A DNA stretch of 16,276 bases, from contig CAYQIM010000023.1 in the NCBI GenBank assembly GCA_964417555.1, positions 1-16,276 of the forward strand. Direction: 5' to 3'. How positions within the stretch are numbered: the first letter of the stretch is position 1; each line of letters starts with the position of its first letter. Both the position numbers and the translations under genes were made by a program. The notes below the pieces were generated by a model. It saw only the letters and a program-made list of their open reading frames with translations. It did not search any database and was not told the origin of the DNA. Source of the stretch: CAYQIM01 sp964417555 (lineage in GTDB: Bacteria; Pseudomonadota; Gammaproteobacteria; Diplorickettsiales; Diplorickettsiaceae). Of the stretch, positions 7,941 through 14,893 are shown piece after piece.

Positions 7941-10900
7941 TCAATCCTCCAAGCACAACAATGAGGCGTTACCTCCCGCTGCCGTCGTATTGATAGATAA
8001 ACAACGCTCTACACATAATCGAGGAAGATAATAAGGCCCGCCGGCCTTTGGCCCAGTTCCTGAGAGACCTTCACCACCAAAAGGCTGCACACCTACAACA
8101 GCCCCGATCATGGTCCGATTAACGTATTGATTACCCACATGGACCTGGCGTGTAATCGCATTCACGGTATTTTGAATGCGACTTTGTATCCCTAGGGTTA
8201 AGCCATAGCCTGTCTGGTTGATAGACGCTATCACCGCATCACGGTCTTTCGCCGCATAACGAATTACATGCAAAATAGGACCAAATACTTCGCGTTTTAA
8301 ACGATCTAAACTATCCAACTCAAACAAAGCCGGTCCAAAAAAATTGGTTTCATCATGACCGGCTGGTAAACTGACTTGGTAAAGTAACTTAGCCTCACCC
8401 TTCATACGCTCAAAATGTTCTTGTAATGTTTTTTTCGCCGCTTGATCGATCACAGGACCGACATCAGTAAACAATAACGCAGGATCACCCAGCGACAGTT
8501 CCGCCATGGCACCACAAAGCATTTCAATCAATTTATCAGCCATTTCATTCTGCACAAACAAAACACGTAAAGCAGAACAACGTTGTCCAGCACTACCAAA
8601 CGCCGAATTCAATACATCAGCAACCACTTGCTCAACCAGTGCAGAAGAATCCACAATCATCGCATTTTGACCACCCGTTTCGGCAATAAACGGCAAAATA
8701 CCGCCTTTACGACTGGCTAAACCTTGATTAATCTCACGCGCTGTTTCGGTCGAACCGGTGAACACAATCCCTTTAATTCGCGAATCTAATGTTAATTTCG
8801 GTCCTATCAGCGCACCACTCGCCGGTACCAGATGTAATACCGAACCTGGAATTCCAGCCTCATGGAGTAAGCGTACGGCGGCAGCAGCAATAAGTGGTGT
8901 TTGTCCCGCTGGCTTTGCAATAACCGTGTTACCGGCCACTAATGCGGCGGTGACTTGTCCTATGAAAATAGCCAAAGGGAAATTCCAAGGACTGATACAG
9001 GCGATGACACCACGCCCTTGAAAGCTCAACCAATTTTCTTCGCCAGTAGGTCCAGGTAGCAATTGCGGGACCAAATCCAAACGCGCGCGCATGGCATAGT
9101 AACGACAAAAATCAATGGCCTCACGCACTTCAGCTAAGGCATCAGGCAGTGTCTTGCCACCTTCACGAACGGCTAAGGCCATAAACTCAGCCAATCTTTG
9201 TTCAAAAAGATCGCCCGCGCGTTCCAAGCAAGTCGCGCGTGTTTCTACGGGTGTATTCGCCCACGTAAAAGCCATGCGGTGCGCACTTGTTAGCGCTTTT
9301 TCAAGCTGATCTAAACTCGCTAAGCTGATTTCGCCGATAACTTGTTGGGTTTTCGCCGGATTAACTAACGATCGTTTCTTCTCGCCCTCTTCTAATTGCC
9401 CATCAATAATGGGGCCTGCTATTTCATGTTTTTTAGCCGCTTCTGCTATCTGTTGTGACAAAGGTGACCAGGATTGCATATCGGCAAAATCGATCCCCAT
9501 TGAATTTTTACGTCCCGCACCATAGATATGAACAGGCAAAGGGATTTTTGGGTGAGAAATCGGCTCAAGATGGCGCATTCTATTAACCGGATCAATCAAC
9601 ATCTCCTCAATAGGCACGTTTGGATCAACAATCCGATTAACAAAAGAGGTATTTGCGCCATTTTCTAATAAGCGCCTTACCAGGTAGGCGAGCAAATCTT
9701 CATGACCACCCACTGGCGCATATACACGACAAGGAATATTAAGATTTTCAGGTCCTACAATATGGTCATACAAGGTATAACCCATGCCATGCAAACATTG
9801 AAATTCAAAGTCGCGATTCTCTCCAGCCAGCTGCAGAATAGTCGCTAAGGTATACGCATTATGCGTGGCAAACTGCGGATATATTTCGACGGTATGAGCT
9901 AATATTTTTTTTGCACAAGCCACAAAACAAACATCAGTCGATGCCTTGCGAGTAAAAATGGGATAAGCCTTTAAACCTCGGATCTGAGCATTCTTAATTT
10001 CAGTATCCCAATAAGCACCCTTGATTAATCGAACCATCCAGCGTTTACCTTGTTTTCGACTTAAATCAATTAACCAATCAATCACAAAAGGCGCACGTTT
10101 TTGGTAGGATTGAACTGCTAAGCCAAACCCTTCCCAATCTGGCAATGCCGGATCACAGAATACAGCGCCAATAATGTCCAAGGAAATATCTAAACGATCG
10201 GCTTCTTCGGCATCCACCGTTAAACTGATATTATTTTCCTTGGCTTGCAACGCTAAACGCTTAAGCTGCTGAGTAAGGAAAGGAACCACGGTACTTGCTT
10301 TTGCAAACTCATAACGAGGATGCAAAGCCGATAATTTAATAGAAATACCCGGCGCATCGTTCAGTGATTTTCCCGATGCAACCTTACCGATAGTACTGAT
10401 TGCCATTTGGTACGCACGAAAATAGCGTTCAGCATCTTTCTCAGTACGCGCTGCTTCACCTAACATATCATAGGAGAAACGATAGCCGCGCGCTTCATAG
10501 TCTTTGGCCCGCTTCAATGCTTCCTCTATCGTTTGGCCCATGACAAATTGATGACCCAACAACTTCATGGCATGCTTAACTGACTTACGGATAATCGGTG
10601 CACTCGTTCGCCCAATAAAGCGACGTAAGGAAGCATTTAATCCGCTCTCTTCCTCAGACTTAAGTAATTTACCGGTTAGCATCAATCCCCAGGTACTGGC
10701 ATTGACAAAAAATGAAGTGCTTTGCCCTAGATGTGAGGCCCAATCCGCGTTAGTAATCTTGTCAGCTAATAAAGCATCAATCGTTGCACTATCAGGAATA
10801 CGTAGCAGTGCTTCGGCTAAGCACATCAATGCCAGCCCCTCTTGACTGGATAAATCATACTCGTAGAGAAAAGCATCTAGACCACCTTTAGAGAGACGGT

Positions 10901-11078
10901 TTGCACGAATTTTTTCTACTAAATTGCGCGCAATCTGCGCAATTTTTAAAGTGGTTTCATTAGGTAACGCAGCCGCTTCTATTAACTGTTTAACAGAATC
11001 AGTTTCATCGGCATAATAAGCCTTGGCAATAGCCAACCGTAAAGGGGCTTCGTTCACTGATATTAGGGAAAACGACAT
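7941..11078 (-). CDS. putA: Bifunctional proline dehydrogenase / glutamate-semialdehyde dehydrogenase
   Basis: It oxidises proline to glutamate in two steps, using FAD and then NAD+, with electrons to the membrane quinone pool. The 1045 residues begin with an arm region. The proline dehydrogenase barrel follows at about 190-485, with SYDMLGEAA, GISIKLSALHPRYE, VRLIKGAYWD and YAPVGGHEDLLAYLVRRLLENGA-type sequence. The aldehyde dehydrogenase spans about 555-1020: ISPWNFPLAIF, FTGSTETA (773-780), general base E800 in FIAETGGQN, and nucleophile C834 in GQRCSALR. The N-terminal ribbon-helix-helix repressor domain of E. coli PutA (1320 residues) is absent, so it is probably only an enzyme. The ATG has GAGGT about 5 bases upstream. 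The antiporter follows in the same transcript, so transport and proline catabolism may be linked, which is inference. Confidence 0.97.
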   Translation of the reverse strand: MSFSLISVNEAPLRLAIAKAYYADETDSVKQLIEAAALPNETTLKIAQIARNLVEKIRANRLSKGGLDAFLYEYDLSSQEGLALMCLAEALLRIPDSATIDALLADKITNADWASHLGQSTSFFVNASTWGLMLTGKLLKSEEESGLNASLRRFIGRTSAPIIRKSVKHAMKLLGHQFVMGQTIEEALKRAKDYEARGYRFSYDMLGEAARTEKDAERYFRAYQMAISTIGKVASGKSLNDAPGISIKLSALHPRYEFAKASTVVPFLTQQLKRLALQAKENNISLTVDAEEADRLDISLDIIGAVFCDPALPDWEGFGLAVQSYQKRAPFVIDWLIDLSRKQGKRWMVRLIKGAYWDTEIKNAQIRGLKAYPIFTRKASTDVCFVACAKKILAHTVEIYPQFATHNAYTLATILQLAGENRDFEFQCLHGMGYTLYDHIVGPENLNIPCRVYAPVGGHEDLLAYLVRRLLENGANTSFVNRIVDPNVPIEEMLIDPVNRMRHLEPISHPKIPLPVHIYGAGRKNSMGIDFADMQSWSPLSQQIAEAAKKHEIAGPIIDGQLEEGEKKRSLVNPAKTQQVIGEISLASLDQLEKALTSAHRMAFTWANTPVETRATCLERAGDLFEQRLAEFMALAVREGGKTLPDALAEVREAIDFCRYYAMRARLDLVPQLLPGPTGEENWLSFQGRGVIACISPWNFPLAIFIGQVTAALVAGNTVIAKPAGQTPLIAAAAVRLLHEAGIPGSVLHLVPASGALIGPKLTLDSRIKGIVFTGSTETAREINQGLASRKGGILPFIAETGGQNAMIVDSSALVEQVVADVLNSAFGSAGQRCSALRVLFVQNEMADKLIEMLCGAMAELSLGDPALLFTDVGPVIDQAAKKTLQEHFERMKGEAKLLYQVSLPAGHDETNFFGPALFELDSLDRLKREVFGPILHVIRYAAKDRDAVIASINQTGYGLTLGIQSRIQNTVNAITRQVHVGNQYVNRTMIGAVVGVQPFGGEGLSGTGPKAGGPYYLPRLCVERCLSINTTAAGGNASLLCLED

Positions 11079-11111
11079 TCGAACCTCACAAAAGAAAACA
11101 AAATTATTTTT

Positions 11112-11139
11112 TTATTAAATAAGTTACGTTCAATAGCAA
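11112..11139 (-). promoter_or_regulatory. Possible promoter of putA
   Basis: On the minus strand TTGCTA is followed after 16 bases by TAATAA, in the A+T-rich gap between icmS and putA. The hexamers are only fair matches to sigma70. The 102-base gap suggests that putA has its own promoter. Confidence 0.3.
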
Positions 11140-11180
11140 CTTTTTCAGATAAGTTTAGATTATCAAAGAAAAAAATGGCC

Positions 11181-11519
11181 TTAATCGTACATTAATTCAT
11201 CTAATGGTGTTTGTGCTGTAGAGCCACCACTTTGGATCAATTCACAGATAACATCCGTAATACAAAGGTAACGTAGAATATTCGGCGTTACCTCATCAAA
11301 GGTCGCTTTAACCCCTAATAAAGATTGCTCAGTCTCATCGAAACTAACACCGATTCCATAACCTAAGCATAAAGAACATAATTGATCGGCCCTACGCGCA
11401 ATCGCAGGTAACAAACCTACTTCTGAAAAAACCTCTTCATAGGTAATAACCCGCCCATTTAAAGTAAAGGTCGCTTTTAAGGTCTTTGCAATTGCGTGCA
11501 AGCTTTTTTTCAACTCCAT
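11181..11519 (-). CDS. icmS: Type IVB secretion chaperone IcmS
   Basis: IcmS is a small acidic cytoplasmic chaperone. With IcmW it binds effectors and delivers them to the Dot/Icm coupling complex. The 112 residues are close to the 114 of Legionella pneumophila IcmS, and I recognise the family from GLLPAIARRADQLCSLCLGYG (split here as GLLPAIARRADQ and LCSLCLGYG), FDEVTPNILRYLCITDV and the C-terminal TPLDELMYD. The ATG is 9 bases downstream of the icmT stop, and AGGTAG precedes it. icmT-icmS is the order in Legionella and Coxiella, but icmQ and the other partners do not follow here; putA does. Confidence 0.93.
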   Translation of the reverse strand: MELKKSLHAIAKTLKATFTLNGRVITYEEVFSEVGLLPAIARRADQLCSLCLGYGIGVSFDETEQSLLGVKATFDEVTPNILRYLCITDVICELIQSGGSTAQTPLDELMYD

Positions 11520-11528
11520 CGCATCTAC

Positions 11529-11789
11529 CTATTCTTTCCACCAAGGAATCGCAGTTTTACGTGGGCCAGCAAAAACTGTCCGTAACCAACGCAAAAACAC
11601 CGTAACAGAAAACCCATAACGTTCTAATAAGCCAAAAAAGGCCATCGCCGCCAATGCCAAAACAAAGCTCCAAATACGTATATGAAGTAAAAACAATAAT
11701 AAGGGAAACGCCGCTCGCGCGTCGATTAAAAAAAATCGCGGTATACGTGCCGAATCACGCCAATGCGCCTCTGTCGGAACCCGAGCCAT
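11529..11789 (-). CDS. icmT: Type IVB secretion membrane protein IcmT
   Basis: IcmT is a small inner-membrane component of the Dot/Icm system, linked in Legionella to pore formation and escape from the host cell. I chose the internal ATG at 11789. It gives 86 residues, the length I recall for the Legionella protein, and has GGGGA at about 7 bases. The longer reading from a TTG at 11828 adds 13 residues of no family character. The product starts MARVPTEAHWRDSARIPRFF, then has a hydrophobic block (about 22-52: FPLLLFLLHIRIWSF and on) and ends in GPRKTAIPWWKE. The match to IcmT (WRDSAR, DARAAFPLLLFLLHIR, GPRK.AIPWW) is strong. icmS follows after 9 bases. Confidence 0.93.
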   Translation of the reverse strand: MARVPTEAHWRDSARIPRFFLIDARAAFPLLLFLLHIRIWSFVLALAAMAFFGLLERYGFSVTVFLRWLRTVFAGPRKTAIPWWKE

Positions 11790-11913
11790 GCTATTCCCCG
11801 TTGATAAATTTTTAGTCATCCAAACCAATGGCAGAAATAATACAACATGTCATCTGAAAATTAAAGTTAAGGAATATCCCGCAATATGAACATAAACCTT
11901 TATTTTTTAAAAG

Positions 11914-11942
11914 ACTATAATTATGACTTGACTCACCTTTAA
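11914..11942 (-). promoter_or_regulatory. Possible icmTS promoter
   Basis: On the minus strand TTAAAG, 17 bases, then TATAGT (5 of 6 match to -10). It would give a leader of about 120 bases before icmT. It overlaps the proposed tRNA-Phe promoter on the other strand, so the two may interfere with each other. Confidence 0.35.
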
Positions 11943-11956
11943 CTAAACGCTTTAAT
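11928..11956 (+). promoter_or_regulatory. Likely promoter of the tRNA-Phe gene
   Basis: TTGACT (5 of 6 to -35), 17 bases, then TTTAAT. The start of transcription would be near 11963, about 75 bases before the mature tRNA. No other good pair is visible between here and the tRNA. Confidence 0.45.
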
Positions 11957-12039
11957 ACACAGCCTGCTATCTGCATATAGAAAAACGGTACAGTTTTTGA
12001 GCAAGCAGATTTTTTTAAGAGCAAGCTAAGTGTATCCCG

Positions 12040-12115
12040 GGCCGAATAGCTCAGTCGGTAGAGCAGAAGACTGAAAATCTTTGTGTCGGTGGTTCGATTC
12101 CACCTTCGGCCACCA
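12040..12115 (+). tRNA. tRNA-Phe (GAA)
   Basis: Seventy-six bases with the CCA end encoded. The acceptor arm GGCCGAA pairs with TTCGGCC, the D-arm is AGCTCAGTCGGTAGAGC, and the T-arm includes GGTTCGATTCC. The anticodon GAA is at 12073-12075, in the loop CTGAAAA. It closely resembles the bacterial tRNA-Phe consensus. An integrase gene begins its 3' end 85 bases downstream, so this is the probable integration site of the neighbouring element; the gene is left intact. Confidence 0.97.
12093..12115. other. Candidate attL core at the tRNA-Phe 3' end
   Basis: Tyrosine integrases often recombine at the 3' end of a tRNA gene and restore it with an identical copy carried by the element. Here the integrase lies directly downstream. 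The matching attR, a second copy of this tRNA end, is not in the window, so the exact core length cannot be set. Confidence 0.5.
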
Positions 12116-12172
12116 GATAATCTAAGTAAAATCAAACACTTAAATCAAAATTAATCCGTTACAAAAAATACA

Positions 12173-12192
12173 TTGCGCGACTTTTGCGCGAC
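12173..12192. repeat. Two direct copies of TTGCGCGAC between tRNA and integrase
   Basis: TTGCGCGAC occurs at 12173-12181 and 12184-12192, starting 11 bases apart, about one helical turn. They lie between the candidate attL core and the stop of the integrase gene. This is the position and spacing of arm-type sites for an integrase or of paired sites for its accessory factor. The function is inferred. Confidence 0.6.
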
Positions 12193-12200
12193 GCTTAACA

Positions 12201-13268
12201 CTACGCCGCTCTTTTGAGTACCGTTAGCATGGGTACACCTTTCCCTAGTCTGCATATCTTATTCGCTGCTTGAATTAAATTATCTAACTCTACTTTCGAA
12301 TAGTGCGTTGTGATGCGACTACTTCTGTGTCCCAATAAATCTTGACGATCTTCAAAGCTTACCCCTGCTGCACGTAATCGCCGACCAAATGTATGTTTAA
12401 GATCGTGAACACGTACTTTAGGTAACCCAACACGCGCACGTGCCTTTAACCAAGCTGAATTAAGCATGCGGGTAGTAGGCTTTCCTAAATAAGTAAAAAC
12501 ATACTTAGGATGCATACCTCGAACTTGATTAATGACAGAACGTGCAATGTCATTTAAAACAACTAAGCGATCTTGACGATTCTTCACAAACTCTCCAGGA
12601 ATAATAAAAACTGAACTCCCATTGAATTGAACTTCCCACTGCCATTGTAAATTACATATCTCTTGGTCACGACAACCTGTATTAACGGCAAATAATGCCA
12701 TTTGCCTCAAATGTATAGGTAACTCATTGAATAAGCGGGTTTGCTCTTCTTGATCTAACGGATAAGGTGGTTGCTTATCTAATTCAGAAAATAACCGAAT
12801 TTTAGGGGCAACCGCTAACCACGTTAAACCATATTCGTCTAACCATTCTGTCGCTAAATTTAAAATACGTCGTACAACTTGCAATCCATGATTAATAGTT
12901 CTTGTTTTCACACCATCTTTTCGACGTGAATCCACATAAGGCTGTAAACTCCCCATATGAATCCTATCTAAAGGTAAGCTGCCTATAAATTTATCAAGAA
13001 ATCTAATATTAGCTGCATCAATATGTATGCTTGCTTTATGTTGGTTTTCTAATAAACACTTAGTTGCTGCTTCCCTAAAAGTCCGCTTAGGTCTTACTCC
13101 ATAAACACTGGCTTGTCGAATCTGTTCAAGACGACGAACTAAATAGCGTTCGGCTTCTTCGAGAGAACCTGATCCAGTGCTTTCTGAAATGCGACGTCCG
13201 TTGACTTTTTTGTTAATGTGCCAAATGTTCCCGCGTTTAACGAGTCCTGGCATTTTCTTTTTTCCCAT
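12201..13268 (-). CDS. Site-specific tyrosine recombinase (phage-type integrase)
   Basis: It inserts and excises the element, most likely at the neighbouring tRNA-Phe. In 355 residues there is an N-terminal arm-binding part (about 1-60), a core-binding helical domain (about 62-160) and a catalytic domain (about 168-340). The catalytic residues visible are R200 (NTGCRDQEICNL), H288 in VHDLKHTFGRRL, H314 in LLGHRS and the nucleophile Y323 in THYSK. The box-II position that is usually Arg (HxxR) is Lys, K291. The ATG has GGAG 7 bases upstream. Its first 130 bases overlap the end of the AlpA/Xis-like gene in another frame, so the two are cotranscribed. No break is seen, so it is probably functional. 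Confidence 0.93.
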   Translation of the reverse strand: MGKKKMPGLVKRGNIWHINKKVNGRRISESTGSGSLEEAERYLVRRLEQIRQASVYGVRPKRTFREAATKCLLENQHKASIHIDAANIRFLDKFIGSLPLDRIHMGSLQPYVDSRRKDGVKTRTINHGLQVVRRILNLATEWLDEYGLTWLAVAPKIRLFSELDKQPPYPLDQEEQTRLFNELPIHLRQMALFAVNTGCRDQEICNLQWQWEVQFNGSSVFIIPGEFVKNRQDRLVVLNDIARSVINQVRGMHPKYVFTYLGKPTTRMLNSAWLKARARVGLPKVRVHDLKHTFGRRLRAAGVSFEDRQDLLGHRSSRITTHYSKVELDNLIQAANKICRLGKGVPMLTVLKRAA

Positions 13269-13471
13269 AGTGATCTCCTCTTTAATGGAGGACGACCCTT
13301 ACATTGCTTATAATCGTCCACCCACGCATCTAAATCAAGTCTGTCAAAAGCAATTCCTATCTCTCCGATAGGAACTACTGTTAAGTAAGGTCTAACTTCT
13401 TCATTAAATCGATGACGATCCATCCCTAAATAATTCGGTGCATCACGTAAGCGAATGAGTCTTGGTTGCAT
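13139..13471 (-). CDS. AlpA/excisionase-like small DNA-binding protein
   Basis: 110 residues starting MQPRLIRLRDAPNYLGMDRH. The segment up to about 60 (LIRLRDAPNYLGMDRHRFNE, then IPIGEIGIAFDRLDLDAWVDDY) has the form of a winged-helix excisionase/AlpA domain that reads DNA near the attachment site. Small proteins of this kind often stand just upstream of an integrase and direct excision or activate the integrase gene. The C-terminal part is basic and polar, with no recognised domain. The ATG has GGAG 8 bases upstream. Its 3' end overlaps the integrase gene by 130 bases in a different frame. The excisionase role is inferred from fold-like sequence and position. Confidence 0.75.
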   Translation of the reverse strand: MQPRLIRLRDAPNYLGMDRHRFNEEVRPYLTVVPIGEIGIAFDRLDLDAWVDDYKQCKGRPPLKRRSLWEKRKCQDSLNAGTFGTLTKKSTDVAFQKALDQVLSKKPNAI

Positions 13472-13493
13472 CCCTTATCTCCTTTTATTACCC

Positions 13494-13507
13494 GTAACAA
13501 ATGTTAC
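13494..13507. promoter_or_regulatory. Candidate operator palindrome GTAACA-AA-TGTTAC
   Basis: A perfect 6-bp inverted repeat with a 2-base spacer, 23 bases upstream of the AlpA-like start codon. It lies in the divergent region next to a second palindrome, so it is a good place for a repressor. The protein that binds is not known. Confidence 0.5.
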
Positions 13508-13513
13508 CGGAAC

Positions 13514-13537
13514 AAAATGTCGACATGCCGACATTTT
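13514..13537. promoter_or_regulatory. Candidate operator palindrome AAAATGTCG / CGACATTTT
   Basis: Perfect 9-bp arms at 13514-13522 and 13529-13537 with the 6-base spacer ACATGC. CGACAT also occurs as a direct repeat 8 bases apart, and ATGTCGACAT is itself a palindrome. It overlaps the likely -35 box (TCGACA, 13520) of the plus-strand genes. The HTH domain of the next gene product is the obvious candidate to bind it, which is inference. Confidence 0.6.
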
Positions 13538-13550
13538 TATTCAATAGAAT
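13520..13550 (+). promoter_or_regulatory. Possible promoter of the element's replication genes
   Basis: TCGACA (5 of 6 to -35) and TAGAAT (5 of 6 to -10) at 13545, separated by 19 bases, which is longer than ideal. The start codon is 34 bases downstream. The -35 box lies in the 9-bp palindrome, so binding there would repress. Confidence 0.35.
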
Positions 13551-13584
13551 AGTTAACGCCTCTAAAAAAATACGGAGAATTTTT

Positions 13585-14388
13585 ATGCAAGAGATAGGCG
13601 TTGAAAAAGCGATACGTTTCTTTGGCAGTATTTCTGAACTTGCGAAAAAAATAAAAATAAACCGTGAAAAAATTTATAGATACCTTTCAGGTAATAAAGC
13701 AATTCCTAAAGAAGTTGCCGAAGAAATTGAATTTCTAACAAAAGGAGAAATAAGTTGTAAGGAATTATTACCTTGGAAAACAAAAAACTATAACTTAATT
13801 TGTAAGGCACCTTGTATAACTAGGGAAATTTTAATAAAGAACATTATTATATTAAACGAAATACCTTCTTTCCCCGATCAAGAAAACTTATCCCCTCCCA
13901 ATCAAAAACCCATTTGTATCGATGAAAATAATCATCTTATCTATGGCTTAGAAGCTATTAATGCTTGTAAAAAACAAGGGAAAAAGAGTGTATTTGGTTG
14001 GCGTCTTTCGCTTTCTGATTTATTGAATGGCAACTATGAAATTGATGATCTTATCCAAACTTTTGATCTGTTAGAACGGACAGCCATAGGTATCAGTTTA
14101 GAAAAATTTATAGGGAACAGACAAGGATTACGCACTGATACCAAGGAACTTGTGGATGAACCATCCACAAGTGAAATAGAAAAGGAAGCAAAAACGAGAA
14201 GCTTCATTGCTAAACGAATCGGTTTTGCTAGCGATTATACCTATAGACAATTAAAGAAGATATTACAGTCTGGTTGCCCAAAACTTATCTATCAAATCAA
14301 ACATAACAAGATTTCTGTATCTAAAGCAGCCTCTTTAGCTGAGCTTCCCCCTACCAAACAAGTCACCCTTTTATCGAAACCTTATTAA
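13585..14388 (+). CDS. Fusion of a YdaS/Cro-like HTH with a ParB-like domain
   Basis: I chose the ATG at 13585 (267 residues), because GGAG lies 7 bases upstream; the upstream ATG at 13501 has no ribosome site and would read through the operator palindrome. Residues 1-64 (VEKAIRFFGSISELAKKI, then REKIYRYLSG and VAEEIEFLTKGEISCKELLPW) look like the YdaS/Cro helix-turn-helix of phage regulators. Residues about 108-140 (CIDENNHLIYGLEAINACKK) resemble the ParB N-terminal box. Residues about 205-258 (FIAKRIGFASDYTYRQLKKI, then ISVSKAASLAELP) match the ParB-type HTH. It could be a repressor, a partition protein or a replication regulator that binds the adjacent palindromes. It is first in the plus-strand operon. 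The domain calls are by eye; the exact role is unknown. Confidence 0.75.
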   Translation: MQEIGVEKAIRFFGSISELAKKIKINREKIYRYLSGNKAIPKEVAEEIEFLTKGEISCKELLPWKTKNYNLICKAPCITREILIKNIIILNEIPSFPDQENLSPPNQKPICIDENNHLIYGLEAINACKKQGKKSVFGWRLSLSDLLNGNYEIDDLIQTFDLLERTAIGISLEKFIGNRQGLRTDTKELVDEPSTSEIEKEAKTRSFIAKRIGFASDYTYRQLKKILQSGCPKLIYQIKHNKISVSKAASLAELPPTKQVTLLSKPY

Positions 14389-14407
14389 TCAATTCAGGAT
14401 ATAATTT

Positions 14408-14893
14408 ATGCAATTTAATATACCTATACCTTACCACCAATCGAAATTACCTTTTAACTTTTGGAATGATACACAGGCCTTACCTCCCGATGAAAAATTA
14501 TGTTTAGCTTATCTATATACAAGTCCTTTTAGTAATCGGCTAGGATGCTTTTATTGCCCCCTGGATAACATCATTCATGATTTAGCATATGACCAATATG
14601 AAGCTATTCGTGATTTAGATAGCCTTGAAGAAAAAGCATTGGTTTCTGGTGATGCTTTAAGAGAATGGATTTATTTACCCCATTATCTTATCTATTTTCC
14701 TATACGAAATCCTAATCAAGGGAAACATATAGAAAGACTTTTTTATGACGTGCCTTGGGAGTATTCTTTTTATCCTGATTTAGTGCTCCGCTTACTTTGT
14801 GTAGATCACCTATCAAATTCATTCCGTAAATGCCTTAAACAAGAATTATCTCGCTTAATTAAAAAACGAATTATTAAGAGGAGAAAAAAATAA
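14408..14893 (+). CDS. Phage replisome-organiser-like protein (winged helix)
   Basis: 161 residues. Residues about 15-105 read like the winged-helix N-domain of phage replication proteins of the O/DnaD type: FNFWNDTQALPPDEKLCLAY, then YTSPFSNRLGCFYCPLDNII, and YLIYFPIRNPNQGKHIERL. In those proteins this domain binds the origin and helps load the helicase. The C-terminus is strongly basic (LIKKRIIKRRKK). A weak AGGAT precedes the ATG. The stop overlaps the next start by one base (TAATG), so the ATPase is translated with it, which supports a loader-plus-helicase pair. The family is recalled by pattern; no database was searched. Confidence 0.65.
   Translation: MQFNIPIPYHQSKLPFNFWNDTQALPPDEKLCLAYLYTSPFSNRLGCFYCPLDNIIHDLAYDQYEAIRDLDSLEEKALVSGDALREWIYLPHYLIYFPIRNPNQGKHIERLFYDVPWEYSFYPDLVLRLLCVDHLSNSFRKCLKQELSRLIKKRIIKRRKK

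Noticed and set aside
11790..11828. Longer IcmT from TTG 11828 or ATG 11819
   Set aside because: The internal ATG has a better ribosome site and gives the family's usual 86 residues.
11812..12135. Open frame of 107 codons on the minus strand
   Set aside because: It lies across the tRNA-Phe gene and reads the antisense of the tRNA (GGRRWNRTTD type); the tRNA and the icmT leader explain the sequence.
13501..13584. Upstream ATG giving a longer HTH-ParB protein
   Set aside because: No ribosome site precedes it, and the extra 28 codons would lie over the operator palindrome and promoter.
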